A DNA stretch of 44,809 nucleotides from Saccharicrinis sp. UBA6048 (GCA_002429115.1 DIYS01000071.1:1-44809), one strand, 5' to 3'. Numbered from the stretch's first letter, positions 1 to 8,757 are shown. Notes: generated by a model not told the origin, from the sequence alone. Program-made: numbers and translations.

Positions 1-39
1 TTATTGTGGAGACGGATACAAATGGAATATTGATCGATA

Positions 40-792
40 TTAATCGTAGGGAATGACTTCACCAGTAGAGTTTAAGTAAGGTACGTGGTAGCGTTCATGC
101 ACTAACTCCGGATCTCCTTTGTAAAAAGTATTACCACTTGAGTAGGTTTTAACGGTTAAAAGCTCATGGATGTTGAGGTAACAGTCGTAGCCTGATTTGT
201 TCGTAACATTTGCTTTCTGTACAATTAAGTCAAGTGCCTCCACTTTAATTCTACCTTCAAGATTCATAAAAAGTTCATTCACATTTCCTTTAAGCGTATG
301 TTGTCCTATGTTGGAATTACCATAACAGTTTATTCGAAGTTTTTGACAATGAATGTCAAGGTCAGATTCAGTAAATTCAGAGCTTCCATTCATAGTCATT
401 GTCAATGTGTTAATTTCCAGTGGCTCATAATTAGTAATTTCGCATGCATTAGTACAGGTTATTTGCTGAAGTGCTTTGGCTGAAATACAAATTTCAACTA
501 ACTTCTTTCTTTGAAGCGTATTTGTTTTGTGTGAGATTTTTATTGCTCCCTCGCTATACTCAATTTCAAAACCTTCAAGCAGATGCTTCTGACCTATAAG
601 TGTCAGTTCCGTATTTTCTTCCATGCTTAATACTAAACGACACGATGCGCCAATGGTGACTTTACTTATTGGGCCAAAATCTTTATGGATACGAATTACC
701 TCAGATTCTTTATTGACATAGAAAATGTATTCGCATGCCTGAAATACAATCAAAGCGAGTAAAAAAAGAGTTATGGTTTTGTATTTTCTCAT
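40..792 (-). CDS. GIN-domain (DUF2807-like) lipoprotein
   Basis: A 250-residue predicted lipoprotein. Residues 1-20 form a hydrophobic signal ending in FQAC, a lipobox with Cys20 as the likely lipidated residue. The rest alternates short beta strands with N, S and G turns and reads like the 'putative auto-transporter adhesin, head GIN domain' family, which folds as a small beta-helix. Such proteins are common in Bacteroidota; their function is not established, and adhesion is only a suggestion from the family name. Its ATG overlaps the TGA of the upstream PagL-like gene by four bases, so the two are almost certainly co-transcribed and translationally coupled. Family assignment is from overall pattern rather than a catalytic motif and is moderately sure. 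Confidence 0.65.
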   Translation of the reverse strand: MRKYKTITLFLLALIVFQACEYIFYVNKESEVIRIHKDFGPISKVTIGASCRLVLSMEENTELTLIGQKHLLEGFEIEYSEGAIKISHKTNTLQRKKLVEICISAKALQQITCTNACEITNYEPLEINTLTMTMNGSSEFTESDLDIHCQKLRINCYGNSNIGQHTLKGNVNELFMNLEGRIKVEALDLIVQKANVTNKSGYDCYLNIHELLTVKTYSSGNTFYKGDPELVHERYHVPYLNSTGEVIPYD

Positions 793-1931
793 CGTTTCTT
801 AAATGGATTTTCAATTCGGTAGCCTATGCCAAATTCCATAAACTCAGACCTGAAAAAGCTGGCTTTTAAGCTAAAGTTAGCAATAAAATGGTTGGTAATT
901 TTATATCGTATGCCTAATCGGGGGTATAAGGGTTGAGGAGGTTTGATATTAGTATGCAGATATACTCCCAGATTCATAAATAAAGTTGTTTTACCAAGGA
1001 ATACATTATAAGAGCCAAAGAGCCCATTAAACAAATAATGTCTGGAAGAAAATTCTATGTTCTCATCACTATTTTTGTAGGCCTCCCAAGTATAAGGTGC
1101 ACTTTGTGAGTAAAACTGATCAAAGCCAATGCCAATTGCACGTTTCTTGTTAAGATGAAATAAGTAATTGGCGCTGAGGCTGGCATTCCAATACAATGTT
1201 TCGTTATAAGGAGTGCTTTGGTTTCGACCAATACTGCCTACCACAAAAAGCTCTTGAGTATTACTATCAGGCGCTTTTCGTTTTGTAAGAACAGGTGTCA
1301 GTGCCTTATTGAAATGATATTTAGTACCCAAACTGGCGGTTAGCGTATTAATGCCATGGTTTGGTTTTCTTGCAGCTCCGTTTGATAAATGGGTTAATGA
1401 AGTACTGAGTGCGATGGACAAACGATCGCTGATGCGGTAATCCATTAAAAGCGCCAGACCGATGTATACATTCAGGTGTGAACTAAAAACATTGTTATAG
1501 GTGTTATTTTCTTCATTAAATGGTTTTGTGGCATAGCCAAGCCCCATTGATACTTTGTTGTGGATTGATAACCTGGGTGAGCGATATAGCTTGTAATTAA
1601 TGTATGGGAACAGTGCGTAACCAGAGCCGTAAATGTCCTTGTTACCGAACGTGCCATAATACAGTCCTATACCAATTTCGGGGTAATTAAAATAGCTTTG
1701 CCAGTTTTCAGTTGAGAAAATCGAACGGCCATAATTCACTTCAATTCCGCCAGAATACTCCTCAATAAAGTACATCATATTTGTGTGATGCGGAATAACA
1801 ATCCCCCCATGGAAGCGCCCTGTTAAATACGTGTGTTTACTGCTGTCGCTGTCTTTATTAAGAGGTTTTTGGGCAATTGTGCTGTTAAATACAAGTATGG
1901 AAATTAAGGTTGCGTAAAAGAGTTTTTTCAA
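789..1931 (-). CDS. PagL-like acyloxyacyl hydrolase, outer-membrane beta-barrel
   Basis: A 380-residue secreted protein with a signal peptide (about residues 1-21, ending STIAQ) followed by alternating amphipathic strands typical of an outer-membrane barrel. Residues 181-195 (HLSNGAARKPNHGIN) match the signature of the PagL lipid A 3-O-deacylase family: His181 and Ser183 fit the catalytic His-x-Ser. The residue at the place of the catalytic Glu of Pseudomonas PagL is Asn195, so activity is uncertain. The protein is about twice the length of PagL; the second half also looks strand-rich. The start is TTG at 1929-1931; a stop lies a few codons upstream and no ATG gives a signal peptide. Probable role: lipid A deacylation or a barrel derived from such an enzyme. 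It heads a two-gene operon with the GIN lipoprotein. Confidence 0.7.
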   Translation of the reverse strand: MKKLFYATLISILVFNSTIAQKPLNKDSDSSKHTYLTGRFHGGIVIPHHTNMMYFIEEYSGGIEVNYGRSIFSTENWQSYFNYPEIGIGLYYGTFGNKDIYGSGYALFPYINYKLYRSPRLSIHNKVSMGLGYATKPFNEENNTYNNVFSSHLNVYIGLALLMDYRISDRLSIALSTSLTHLSNGAARKPNHGINTLTASLGTKYHFNKALTPVLTKRKAPDSNTQELFVVGSIGRNQSTPYNETLYWNASLSANYLFHLNKKRAIGIGFDQFYSQSAPYTWEAYKNSDENIEFSSRHYLFNGLFGSYNVFLGKTTLFMNLGVYLHTNIKPPQPLYPRLGIRYKITNHFIANFSLKASFFRSEFMEFGIGYRIENPFKKR

Positions 1932-2056
1932 ATTGGCAAAAGTTTAATAATGAAATTCAAATATATAAAAAGATGAAGATTAAGCAGGTAATTTTATCAT
2001 TCTTAAAGTTAACAACTGTCATATTATTTGATCGATGGAGCGCTTTATAATATCCT

Positions 2057-2064
2057 TATATTTG
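2057..2064 (+). promoter_or_regulatory. TAnnTTTG promoter element for the wzi-like gene
   Basis: TATATTTG matches the Bacteroidota -7 consensus TAnnTTTG and lies 32 bases before the ATG at 2097. A TTTG at 2027-2030 is present but the 26-base spacing is longer than usual for the -33 element, so only the -7 box is claimed. Confidence 0.6.
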
Positions 2065-2096
2065 CAAACGAAAACCAAGTGAACTAATAATTAACT

Positions 2097-3704
2097 ATGA
2101 AGATTGTCAAGTGCATAACAGCATTAATTGTATGTCTTAATATAACGTCTCTATCGGCGCAGCGAAAAGCCCAATTAGATATTTCATTGAATGGTATTGT
2201 ATCAAGTCATGATGTACGGCCAATGTGGCTGGTATCCAATGAATGGGGGCAGTATCAACAATTTGGAAGTGCAGAAAGTATGGTTTCTGCCGGAGCAAGT
2301 TATCAATTACTTAAGAATGATAACTTTTCCATTTTGGGAGGTTTGAGGGCAAACTATAGTACCGATTTGCAAAAAGGGACACTTCAAGAGCTATTTATTA
2401 GAGGTAAGGCCTGGTTTATTGATTATTCATTGGGAAAGGAGCAATATTCACCACTTTTGTATAATGACCGCTTAACTTCGGGTCAGTTTTTGATGAGCTC
2501 TAATGCTCGTCCAATTCCTCGTATCACAGTTGGTTTTTTTGATTATCTGCCGCTAGGTTTTACAAAAAACTGGTTGGAAATTAAAGGTGGTATGTCCCAA
2601 GGTTGGTTGCAAGACGATCGTATTCAAAAAAGTAATGCAGCAAATGATTTATTACTCCACGAAAAGTTTGCTTATGTGCGATTGGGTAATACCAAAATCC
2701 AACCATACGCCGGACTCGTGCATTCGGCACTTTATGGAGGTACGCGACCAAACGGGACAGAAATACCCATTGACTTTTGGGCCACATTTACTGCCAGCGG
2801 TTCTGCAAAGTTAGGTGGAGGTGAAGAGACGAATGCTGCCGGAGCTCACATGGGGATGTGGGATTTTGGGTTTAATTGGTCCCATCAACAGGTAGATGTG
2901 CATTTTTATCTGCAAAAGCCTTTTGCGGATGGTTCTGGTTTGTATATAAATCATGGACAGAATAAAGATTACATACTGGGATTAACGATTTATCCAAAAG
3001 ATCTGCCTTGGCTAAAGGGATTGTCCTTAGAGACAATGAGGACGGATTACCAAAGCGGAGAAGGTATCCCAGATCCGTTATATCCGGAAGGATACGAGAA
3101 GCAAGGTATCATATGGCTTGATGAGATTGATGACTATGACCAATTTATGTATGATGTTTTTGGACAGGAGACTTCAGGGTGGGGCAAAGATGAAGTGAAA
3201 AACTATTTGATTGAAAATGAAAATTACGGACATCAATATGGAGGTCGCGATGATTATATGAATAATATCTCCTATTACAATGGGTGGACCTATTATGGCA
3301 TGAATATGGGTACTTCGCTTTATCATACAGCTAGCAAAGTAAAAAAATATGCAGAGTCCTGGGAGGAGTTTAATCAAGCATATTATTATAACAACCGGGT
3401 CAATGGATTTCATATTGGTGCCGAGGGGTGTATTACAAAGCAATTGACATACAGGGTAAAGCTAACGTATACAGTTAATAAAGGGTCCTATGGTGAGAAA
3501 TATAGAGGCAGATCTAGCTGGGAAAAGACAGAACCATATTTTTTTACTGAGAGCAAGAAACAATTGTACTCAATGCTGGAGATTAACTGGCAATTGCCAA
3601 TTGAAAAGAATTTAATGCTTAGCGGACTTGTAGGGGTGGATAGTGGTGAATTATATAACTCATCCGGATGTAGATTTTCATTGATTTATACACCGGAGTT
3701 ATAA
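2097..3704 (+). CDS. Capsule assembly Wzi family protein
   Basis: A 535-residue exported protein: signal peptide at residues 1-21 (ending LSAQ), then many amphipathic beta strands. The early segment (SHDVRPMWLVSNEWGQ), the long run of aromatic-Gly-rich strands and the Asp/Tyr-rich middle are typical of the Wzi-like family that Bacteroidota carry. E. coli Wzi is an outer-membrane barrel that binds capsule polysaccharide at the surface; in Bacteroidota the role is inferred to be surface-polysaccharide or LPS attachment. The next gene is a polysaccharide-initiating sugar transferase, which supports the call. The central insert at about residues 330-400 is rich in Asp, Glu and Tyr and may be an extracellular loop. 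The gene diverges from the PagL-like operon and has its own promoter. Confidence 0.75.
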   Translation: MKIVKCITALIVCLNITSLSAQRKAQLDISLNGIVSSHDVRPMWLVSNEWGQYQQFGSAESMVSAGASYQLLKNDNFSILGGLRANYSTDLQKGTLQELFIRGKAWFIDYSLGKEQYSPLLYNDRLTSGQFLMSSNARPIPRITVGFFDYLPLGFTKNWLEIKGGMSQGWLQDDRIQKSNAANDLLLHEKFAYVRLGNTKIQPYAGLVHSALYGGTRPNGTEIPIDFWATFTASGSAKLGGGEETNAAGAHMGMWDFGFNWSHQQVDVHFYLQKPFADGSGLYINHGQNKDYILGLTIYPKDLPWLKGLSLETMRTDYQSGEGIPDPLYPEGYEKQGIIWLDEIDDYDQFMYDVFGQETSGWGKDEVKNYLIENENYGHQYGGRDDYMNNISYYNGWTYYGMNMGTSLYHTASKVKKYAESWEEFNQAYYYNNRVNGFHIGAEGCITKQLTYRVKLTYTVNKGSYGEKYRGRSSWEKTEPYFFTESKKQLYSMLEINWQLPIEKNLMLSGLVGVDSGELYNSSGCRFSLIYTPEL

Positions 3705-3741
3705 ATATTCGAATAGCGTTTAAATTACATGATCTATTACT

Positions 3742-3749
3742 TAACTTTG
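3742..3749 (+). promoter_or_regulatory. TAnnTTTG promoter element for the sugar-transferase operon
   Basis: TAACTTTG lies 24 bases before the ATG at 3774 and fits the Bacteroidota -7 element. It would drive the four-gene operon ending at 7317. Confidence 0.6.
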
Positions 3750-3773
3750 CCAACTGGATAAAATAACACACAA

Positions 3774-5171
3774 ATGTTGAAGGAAAAAGAAAGAGTTGTT
3801 TATAATTTCTTAGCCGTATTGGATGCCATATTGGCTTGGATATCGTTGGATTTAGCTTTATACATTTATTTTGGTCATTACACTTTCTTGAATAATAAGG
3901 ATTCAATAATTCTTCACTTGGTTGTGCTTGTTATTTGGTTTTTATTATCGAAAATATTCAGGGCCAATGAAATATATCGATCAAGACCTTTGTCCATTTT
4001 GTTAATTAATGTATTGGGTGCATCCATTGTAGGGTCAGGGCTTTTGGCATTGAGCGTATTTATTTTCAACCTACATTATATTGGTATTACACCGATTGCT
4101 TATTTCGGAGGAATTTCAGCGTTAATTATTTTTCAGGTTAAAGTTTTGTTTTTCTCATATGTGAAGCGAGCAAGAAGAAAGGGATTTAACTACCGAAATC
4201 TTTTAATTATTGCAGATGAATCGGCAATGGGTTTTATTAACCGAATCATCGATAAACCTGAGTGGGGATATAGAATTGTTGGAATTGTTGGAGATGAAAA
4301 GAAATTTGGTTCCTTAAGTAAAAAACTAACTTTTTTACCCGAAGGTACAGATATTGATCGAGTGTTGGAAGGTAAAACAATTGATGAGTTGATTTATTGC
4401 AAGGAAAAGGCTAGGATGGAAGATATATTCGGCTTATTAACAAGTTGTAATGAGCTGGGAGTCATATTCCGCATGTCAACTCCATTCTTCAATATGCTGA
4501 GTAATAAAACACACCTGCATTATTTTGACACAACGCCCGTTTTAACCATTTCCAATACACCAATGGATTATCTGATGCTGAAATTTAAATCAGTGTTTGA
4601 TTTTCTATTGTCATTCTCGATTATAACAATCTTCTCTCCTTTGTATGTAGGAATAGCACTTGGTATTAAACTAACTTCGAAAGGGCCGGTATTCTTTAAG
4701 CAAAAACGCGTCGGTATGCGAGGTCGTAAGTTTTGGGTATACAAATTCAGAACGATGGTAACGAATGCCGAAGATCTTAAGGCAAGCCTTATGGCTCAAA
4801 ACGAGATGGATGGACCTGTGTTTAAAATTGCTCGTGATCCAAGAATTACAGGCATTGGAAATTTTTTACGAAAAACCAGCCTGGATGAATTGCCACAGTT
4901 TTTTAACGTGCTTTTGGGAGATATGTCAATTGTTGGTCCACGACCTCCTGTACCGGCTGAGGTGCGCGAGTATCAAAGGTGGCAACTGCGAAGATTATCC
5001 ATGAAACCTGGAATCACTTGTATTTGGCAGATTTCACCAAACAGAAACGATGTGTCGTTTGAGGATTGGATGAAAATGGATTTGGAATACATTGACAATT
5101 GGTCGTTGCGACTGGACTTTGTAGTGATTCTAAAAACCATAAGAACAATGCTAAGGGCTGACGGAAAATGA
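3774..5171 (+). CDS. Undecaprenyl-phosphate sugar-1-phosphate transferase (polyprenyl glycosylphosphotransferase)
   Basis: A 465-residue inner-membrane enzyme of the WbaP/WcaJ family that starts surface-polysaccharide repeat units by moving a hexose-1-phosphate from a UDP-sugar to undecaprenyl phosphate. Four N-terminal membrane segments (about 11-31, 44-60, 73-97, 105-125) precede a soluble Rossmann-like domain (about 130-250) and a hydrophobic segment (about 270-295). The catalytic domain follows: GPVFFKQKRVG, KFRTM, the Asp-Glu pair in KTSLDELPQ, then GDMSIVGPRPP and KPGITCIWQ. The exact sugar cannot be read from sequence. Its TGA overlaps the next ATG by four bases, making it the first gene of a tight operon with a DUF4296 lipoprotein, an amidohydrolase-like protein and CysQ. 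Confidence 0.9.
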   Translation: MLKEKERVVYNFLAVLDAILAWISLDLALYIYFGHYTFLNNKDSIILHLVVLVIWFLLSKIFRANEIYRSRPLSILLINVLGASIVGSGLLALSVFIFNLHYIGITPIAYFGGISALIIFQVKVLFFSYVKRARRKGFNYRNLLIIADESAMGFINRIIDKPEWGYRIVGIVGDEKKFGSLSKKLTFLPEGTDIDRVLEGKTIDELIYCKEKARMEDIFGLLTSCNELGVIFRMSTPFFNMLSNKTHLHYFDTTPVLTISNTPMDYLMLKFKSVFDFLLSFSIITIFSPLYVGIALGIKLTSKGPVFFKQKRVGMRGRKFWVYKFRTMVTNAEDLKASLMAQNEMDGPVFKIARDPRITGIGNFLRKTSLDELPQFFNVLLGDMSIVGPRPPVPAEVREYQRWQLRRLSMKPGITCIWQISPNRNDVSFEDWMKMDLEYIDNWSLRLDFVVILKTIRTMLRADGK

Positions 5172-5977
5172 TGAAGGTATTTATAAAAATAGTATTAGCA
5201 GTTGCAGTAATTTTAGTTGTTGCATGTTCGACCAGGCCTCGCGTTCCTCGTTCAATGCCTGGAGAAAAGGAGATGGCTGCAGTTCTTGCAGATATTTACC
5301 AGGTAGAAAGTGTGCTTGATCAAACGCGCTTGTCATATGACTCTCGAAAAGAGGATAGATTTTCTGGCTATTACCGCTTTGTTCTGGAGCAGCATAATTT
5401 AACAAAGGCCGAATTTGATACCGCCATGGGATGGTACTCTGAACACCCAACGGTATTATCAGATGTGTATGAAGATGTGGTTGAGATACTGAGCAGGCGA
5501 GAGGCTGAGTTGAAAAACAAAATGAATAAGGAGAAAGAGGAAAGAGACCTCGTGAAGATGCCGAACAAACAAGAGCTTTGGAACGATACAACGGCGTTTA
5601 CAATTCCACTTGATCCTAAAGATAGCCTGGATAATCGTTTGCCTTTTAATATTGAGACTGATTCACTGGATCGGGGAATTATCAGGTTATTTGCCAATTA
5701 TCAGTTTAAAGAAGGCAGTGTTCTTGATAGTGCGCAGATGCAGTTGATTGCATGTTATGCTGATAGTACAATTGAAACGGAGAGTAGTCAGATACAAAAA
5801 TCATTTAAGGAAGTAAGTGGTAATCTGAGTCACGTTCTGAAAAATGGTAAACAACTCGTAAAGCTTAAAGGCTTCTTGTTCTTGCATGATACAGCAAAGG
5901 TTTCAACGGTTGAGGTAAGCAATGTTAAATTAACCTACTTGCCAAAAATTGATCCTGAGGATATAAAACTTCGATAA
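5168..5977 (+). CDS. DUF4296 domain lipoprotein
   Basis: A 269-residue predicted lipoprotein (signal with VVACS; Cys at about residue 20). Residues about 32-115 match the DUF4296 pattern of Bacteroidota: an MAAVLADIYQVES-like helix, then F..YYRFVLEQHNLTKAEFDTAMGWYSEHP and a charged coiled helix up to about residue 125. The C-terminal half is beta-rich and not recognised. Function is unknown; the family occurs as small lipoproteins encoded beside envelope genes. ATG at 5168 overlaps the preceding stop, and a second ATG at 5171 is an equally possible start. The stop is directly followed by the next ATG at 5978, so coupling is tight on both sides. Confidence 0.7.
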   Translation: MMKVFIKIVLAVAVILVVACSTRPRVPRSMPGEKEMAAVLADIYQVESVLDQTRLSYDSRKEDRFSGYYRFVLEQHNLTKAEFDTAMGWYSEHPTVLSDVYEDVVEILSRREAELKNKMNKEKEERDLVKMPNKQELWNDTTAFTIPLDPKDSLDNRLPFNIETDSLDRGIIRLFANYQFKEGSVLDSAQMQLIACYADSTIETESSQIQKSFKEVSGNLSHVLKNGKQLVKLKGFLFLHDTAKVSTVEVSNVKLTYLPKIDPEDIKLR

Positions 5978-6487
5978 ATGCGAAAGGTCAGTGCTCATTA
6001 CTACCTGAAACCCGGCGGGACTTTCGGTAAGCATCCGATAATCGTTCTAAATGATGATGGGCGTATTGAGAATATCAGGGAGCAAAAAGAAGGGTTTAGA
6101 GAAGAAGCGGGCTTGGCCTATTATCCCGGAATAATCATCCCAGGTTTTGTTGCATCTATTGATCGTCAAAGTGAGAACGCCGATGTGGAAAGAATAGCAT
6201 TGGTTAATGGAGTACTCCGAATTAAACGAGGAATAAAAAGCTTATCGACAGAAGAGTATATTAATCCGTGGACTTCGATTTGTAATTTGGTGAATGAGCA
6301 AGCAGGTTTTACGAATTTATCCCATTACCTGATGAAACATACTGCTAAAGCGGCACATATAGCTGGGGAAGCAGAATGGGGAGTGATTGGCGATGGTGCT
6401 AAACCCGGTCTGTTGGTAATACAAAATATCGATTTAAGGGATTTCTCCCTGACTGCCAAAACGGCATTGAAAATAATACAACGATGA
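5978..6487 (+). CDS. Amidohydrolase-like protein lacking the catalytic barrel
   Basis: A 169-residue protein that looks like the two ends of an amidohydrolase (chlorohydrolase/deaminase type) joined without the enzyme core. Residues 1-58 resemble the N-terminal beta-sandwich and end in PGIIIPGFV, the strand that in true enzymes runs straight into the NxHxH metal site; here ASIDR follows instead. Residues about 110-169 (a helix ending KAAHIAGEAEW, then GVIGDGAKPGLLVIQNIDL) match the usual C-terminal closing segment. Normal members are about 380 residues; no metal-binding His pair or catalytic Asp is present, so it is not expected to be an enzyme. Yet the frame is intact and both ends are tightly coupled (directly after the DUF4296 stop; 4-base overlap with cysQ), which argues for selection. 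The family link is my reading of residual motifs. Confidence 0.6.
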   Translation: MRKVSAHYYLKPGGTFGKHPIIVLNDDGRIENIREQKEGFREEAGLAYYPGIIIPGFVASIDRQSENADVERIALVNGVLRIKRGIKSLSTEEYINPWTSICNLVNEQAGFTNLSHYLMKHTAKAAHIAGEAEWGVIGDGAKPGLLVIQNIDLRDFSLTAKTALKIIQR

Positions 6488-7317
6488 ACGATTCACATAT
6501 AAATATTGCAATTAAGGCATCCATTGCAGGTGGAAAAGGAATAATGGATGTATTTAATTCCGAAGACTTTGGTGTGCGACTAAAAGGCGACGATTCTCCG
6601 CTGACAGAAGCTGATTTGAAAAGCCATAATATCATTGAATCTTTTCTCAAAGCGACTGATTATCCTGTTTTAAGTGAGGAAGGGACTCAATTGACATATG
6701 GTGAGCGGAGAGATTGGGATACGCTATGGATCGTTGATCCACTGGATGGTACAAAAGAGTTTATTAAGCGCAGTGGCGAGTTTACAGTCAATATTGCCTT
6801 AATTAAAAATAATATGCCTGTTTTAGGCGTTGTTTTTGCGCCGGTATTGGGTTGGTTATATTGGGGAGATGAATCAGGAGCTTATAAAGCTGAACTGCAA
6901 AGCTCATGGTTAAGTGATGATGTTGATTTAATCATGAAGTCTTTAAACGGTACTCGATTGCCATTGACTTCAACAGAGCAGATGACTGTAGTTGCCAGCG
7001 TAAGTCATTTTTCTAAAGAGACACAGAATTATGTTGTAGCGCTTGAAGGTAAAGTTGGAGAAGTAAGGCTTGCATCTCGTGGAAGTTCGTTGAAGGTGTG
7101 TCTTGTGGCTGAAGGTTCAGCAGATTTGTATCCACGTTTGGGACCAACGATGGAATGGGACACCGCAGCCGGACAAGCGGTTGTAGAGGCTTCCGGCGGT
7201 CAATTGTTTGATTGGAAAACAAAGAGGCCAATGATGTATAATCGAGAGGACTTATTGAATGGCTGGTTTCTGGCAACAACCAAAGGAATTGATCTCAATG
7301 ATTATTGGCTGATTTAG
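6484..7317 (+). CDS. cysQ: 3'(2'),5'-bisphosphate nucleotidase CysQ
   Basis: A 277-residue inositol-monophosphatase-fold enzyme that hydrolyses 3'-phosphoadenosine 5'-phosphate (PAP) to AMP, clearing the by-product of sulfate activation and sulfotransfer. The metal-site motifs are complete: a Glu pair in LSEEGT (about residue 61), WIVDPLDGTKEF (about 80-91) and the C-terminal WDTAAGQAVVEASGG (about 223-237). Length is typical. It is the last gene of the sugar-transferase operon, its ATG overlapping the previous TGA by four bases. No sulfate-assimilation genes are next to it, so the setting suggests a tie to surface polysaccharide synthesis rather than cysteine synthesis; that link is inference. 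Confidence 0.9.
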   Translation: MNDSHINIAIKASIAGGKGIMDVFNSEDFGVRLKGDDSPLTEADLKSHNIIESFLKATDYPVLSEEGTQLTYGERRDWDTLWIVDPLDGTKEFIKRSGEFTVNIALIKNNMPVLGVVFAPVLGWLYWGDESGAYKAELQSSWLSDDVDLIMKSLNGTRLPLTSTEQMTVVASVSHFSKETQNYVVALEGKVGEVRLASRGSSLKVCLVAEGSADLYPRLGPTMEWDTAAGQAVVEASGGQLFDWKTKRPMMYNREDLLNGWFLATTKGIDLNDYWLI

Positions 7318-7432
7318 TTGTATTTGTAGTTTTATTAAGGTTGTATCTTATTATTTGTCGCAAATCTTCGTTAAAGAATTTTAAATTATAATTCAAATAC
7401 TGATTTTTATCACTCTGCCGCTTTAAATTTCT

Positions 7433-7440
7433 TATCTTTG
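7433..7440 (+). promoter_or_regulatory. TAnnTTTG promoter element for pgk
   Basis: TATCTTTG followed by CGG lies 34 bases before the pgk ATG at 7475 and matches the Bacteroidota -7 box. No clear TTTG -33 box was seen at the expected distance. Confidence 0.65.
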
Positions 7441-7474
7441 CGGCTCATTGTTAAATTATAAAATCAATACACAA

Positions 7475-8650
7475 ATGGCTGCAATTGACAGTTTTAATTT
7501 CGCAGGGAAAAAGGCAATAATCCGTGTGGATTTTAATGTGCCTTTAAATGATAAATTTGAAATTACCGACGATACACGTATCCGTGCTGCTGTGCCTACT
7601 ATAAAAAAGGTGCTGGGTGATGGCGGAGCTGTAATTTTAATGTCTCATTTAGGTCGTCCAAAGGGTGAGGCTAAAGAGGAGTTCTCATTGAAGCACATTG
7701 TAGCTCACCTTTCTGCTACATTAGGTGTTGATGTTAAGTTTGCACCAGATTGTATTGGTGATGAGGTGAAGGCAATGGCTGCCGACCTGAAAGGTGGTGA
7801 AGTTCTTTTACTTGACAACCTTCGTTTTCACAATGAAGAAACAAAAGGTGATGAAGGGTTCGCTAAGCAATTATCAGAACTAGCTGACGTTTATGTGAAT
7901 GATGCATTTGGTACCGCACACCGCGCACATGCTTCTACCACCATCATTGCTAAGTATATGGATGAGAAGATGGCAGGTTACCTATTAGATAAGGAAATAA
8001 AATTCTTAGGTGACACGGTTGAGAATGCTGAAAAGCCATTTGTGGCAATTGTTGGTGGAGCTAAAGTTTCTGGTAAGCTGGAGGTATTGAAGTCATTAAT
8101 CACCAAAGTAGATACGATCCTGATTGGTGGTGGCATGGCATATACTTTCCTAAAAGCACAAGGGCATAGCATTGGAAACTCTTTGGTTGAAGAAGATTTG
8201 ATTGATACTGCTAAACAAATTTTGGTGGATGCTGAGAAAAATGGCGTTAATTTCATGTTACCTGTTGATAACTTAGCTGCCGATAAGTTCGCGGATGATG
8301 CGGATATTATGGAAGTAGGTAATGAAATTCCTGAAGGCCGCATGGCTTTGGATGTTGGTCCGAAAACAACGGCTGCTTATGCATCAGAGATTGCAGGCGC
8401 TAAAACAGTTGTATGGAATGGCCCGATGGGATGTTTCGAGATGCCTAATTTCTCAAAAGGAACATTCGGTGTGTGTCAGGCTGTAGCTGACTCTTCAGCT
8501 GTGTCTATTATTGGTGGTGGTGATTCGGTAGCTGCTGTTAATAAGAGTGGATTGGCTGACAAAATGAGCCATATCTCAACAGGAGGAGGTGCTTCTTTAG
8601 AGTTCTTAGAAGGAAAAGAATTACCTGGTGTAAAAGCCATTCGCGGGTAA
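7475..8650 (+). CDS. pgk: Phosphoglycerate kinase
   Basis: A 391-residue glycolytic enzyme converting 1,3-bisphosphoglycerate and ADP to 3-phosphoglycerate and ATP in the cytoplasm. Motifs: RVDFNVPL near the N-terminus, the substrate-binding LMSHLGRPKG, LLLDNLRFHNEE, VNDAFGTAHRAHAST, the hinge VAIVGGAKVSGKLEVL, VVWNGPMGCFE and the C-terminal nucleotide-binding SIIGGGDSVAAV and ISTGGGASLEFLEGK. The frame is open from a TTG at 7448, but the ATG at 7475 begins MAAIDSFNFAGKKAIIRVDF, which fits the family start, so 7475 is chosen. The gene is single, with a promoter at 7433 and a strong terminator at 8673. Confidence 0.97.
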   Translation: MAAIDSFNFAGKKAIIRVDFNVPLNDKFEITDDTRIRAAVPTIKKVLGDGGAVILMSHLGRPKGEAKEEFSLKHIVAHLSATLGVDVKFAPDCIGDEVKAMAADLKGGEVLLLDNLRFHNEETKGDEGFAKQLSELADVYVNDAFGTAHRAHASTTIIAKYMDEKMAGYLLDKEIKFLGDTVENAEKPFVAIVGGAKVSGKLEVLKSLITKVDTILIGGGMAYTFLKAQGHSIGNSLVEEDLIDTAKQILVDAEKNGVNFMLPVDNLAADKFADDADIMEVGNEIPEGRMALDVGPKTTAAYASEIAGAKTVVWNGPMGCFEMPNFSKGTFGVCQAVADSSAVSIIGGGDSVAAVNKSGLADKMSHISTGGGASLEFLEGKELPGVKAIRG

Positions 8651-8672
8651 TTACAAACTGAAGATATACCAC

Positions 8673-8702
8673 AAAGCCTGTTAGCGTAAGCTGGCAGGCT
8701 TT
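8673..8702 (+). terminator. Intrinsic terminator after pgk
   Basis: A 13-bp stem (AAAGCCTGTTAGC with GCTGGCAGGCTTT, two G-U pairs) closed by a GTAA tetraloop begins 23 bases after the pgk stop. The T-run after it is short, so it may act partly as a stabilising 3' hairpin. Confidence 0.65.
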
Positions 8703-8757
8703 GCTGTTATATGGGCTTACATCGTAAATCGTAAGTCATAATTCTAACATCATTCAT

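Noticed and set aside
5181..5591. 136-residue minus-strand frame inside the DUF4296 gene
   Set aside because: It lies entirely within a coupled operon gene, has no family features, and its composition looks like a reverse reading.
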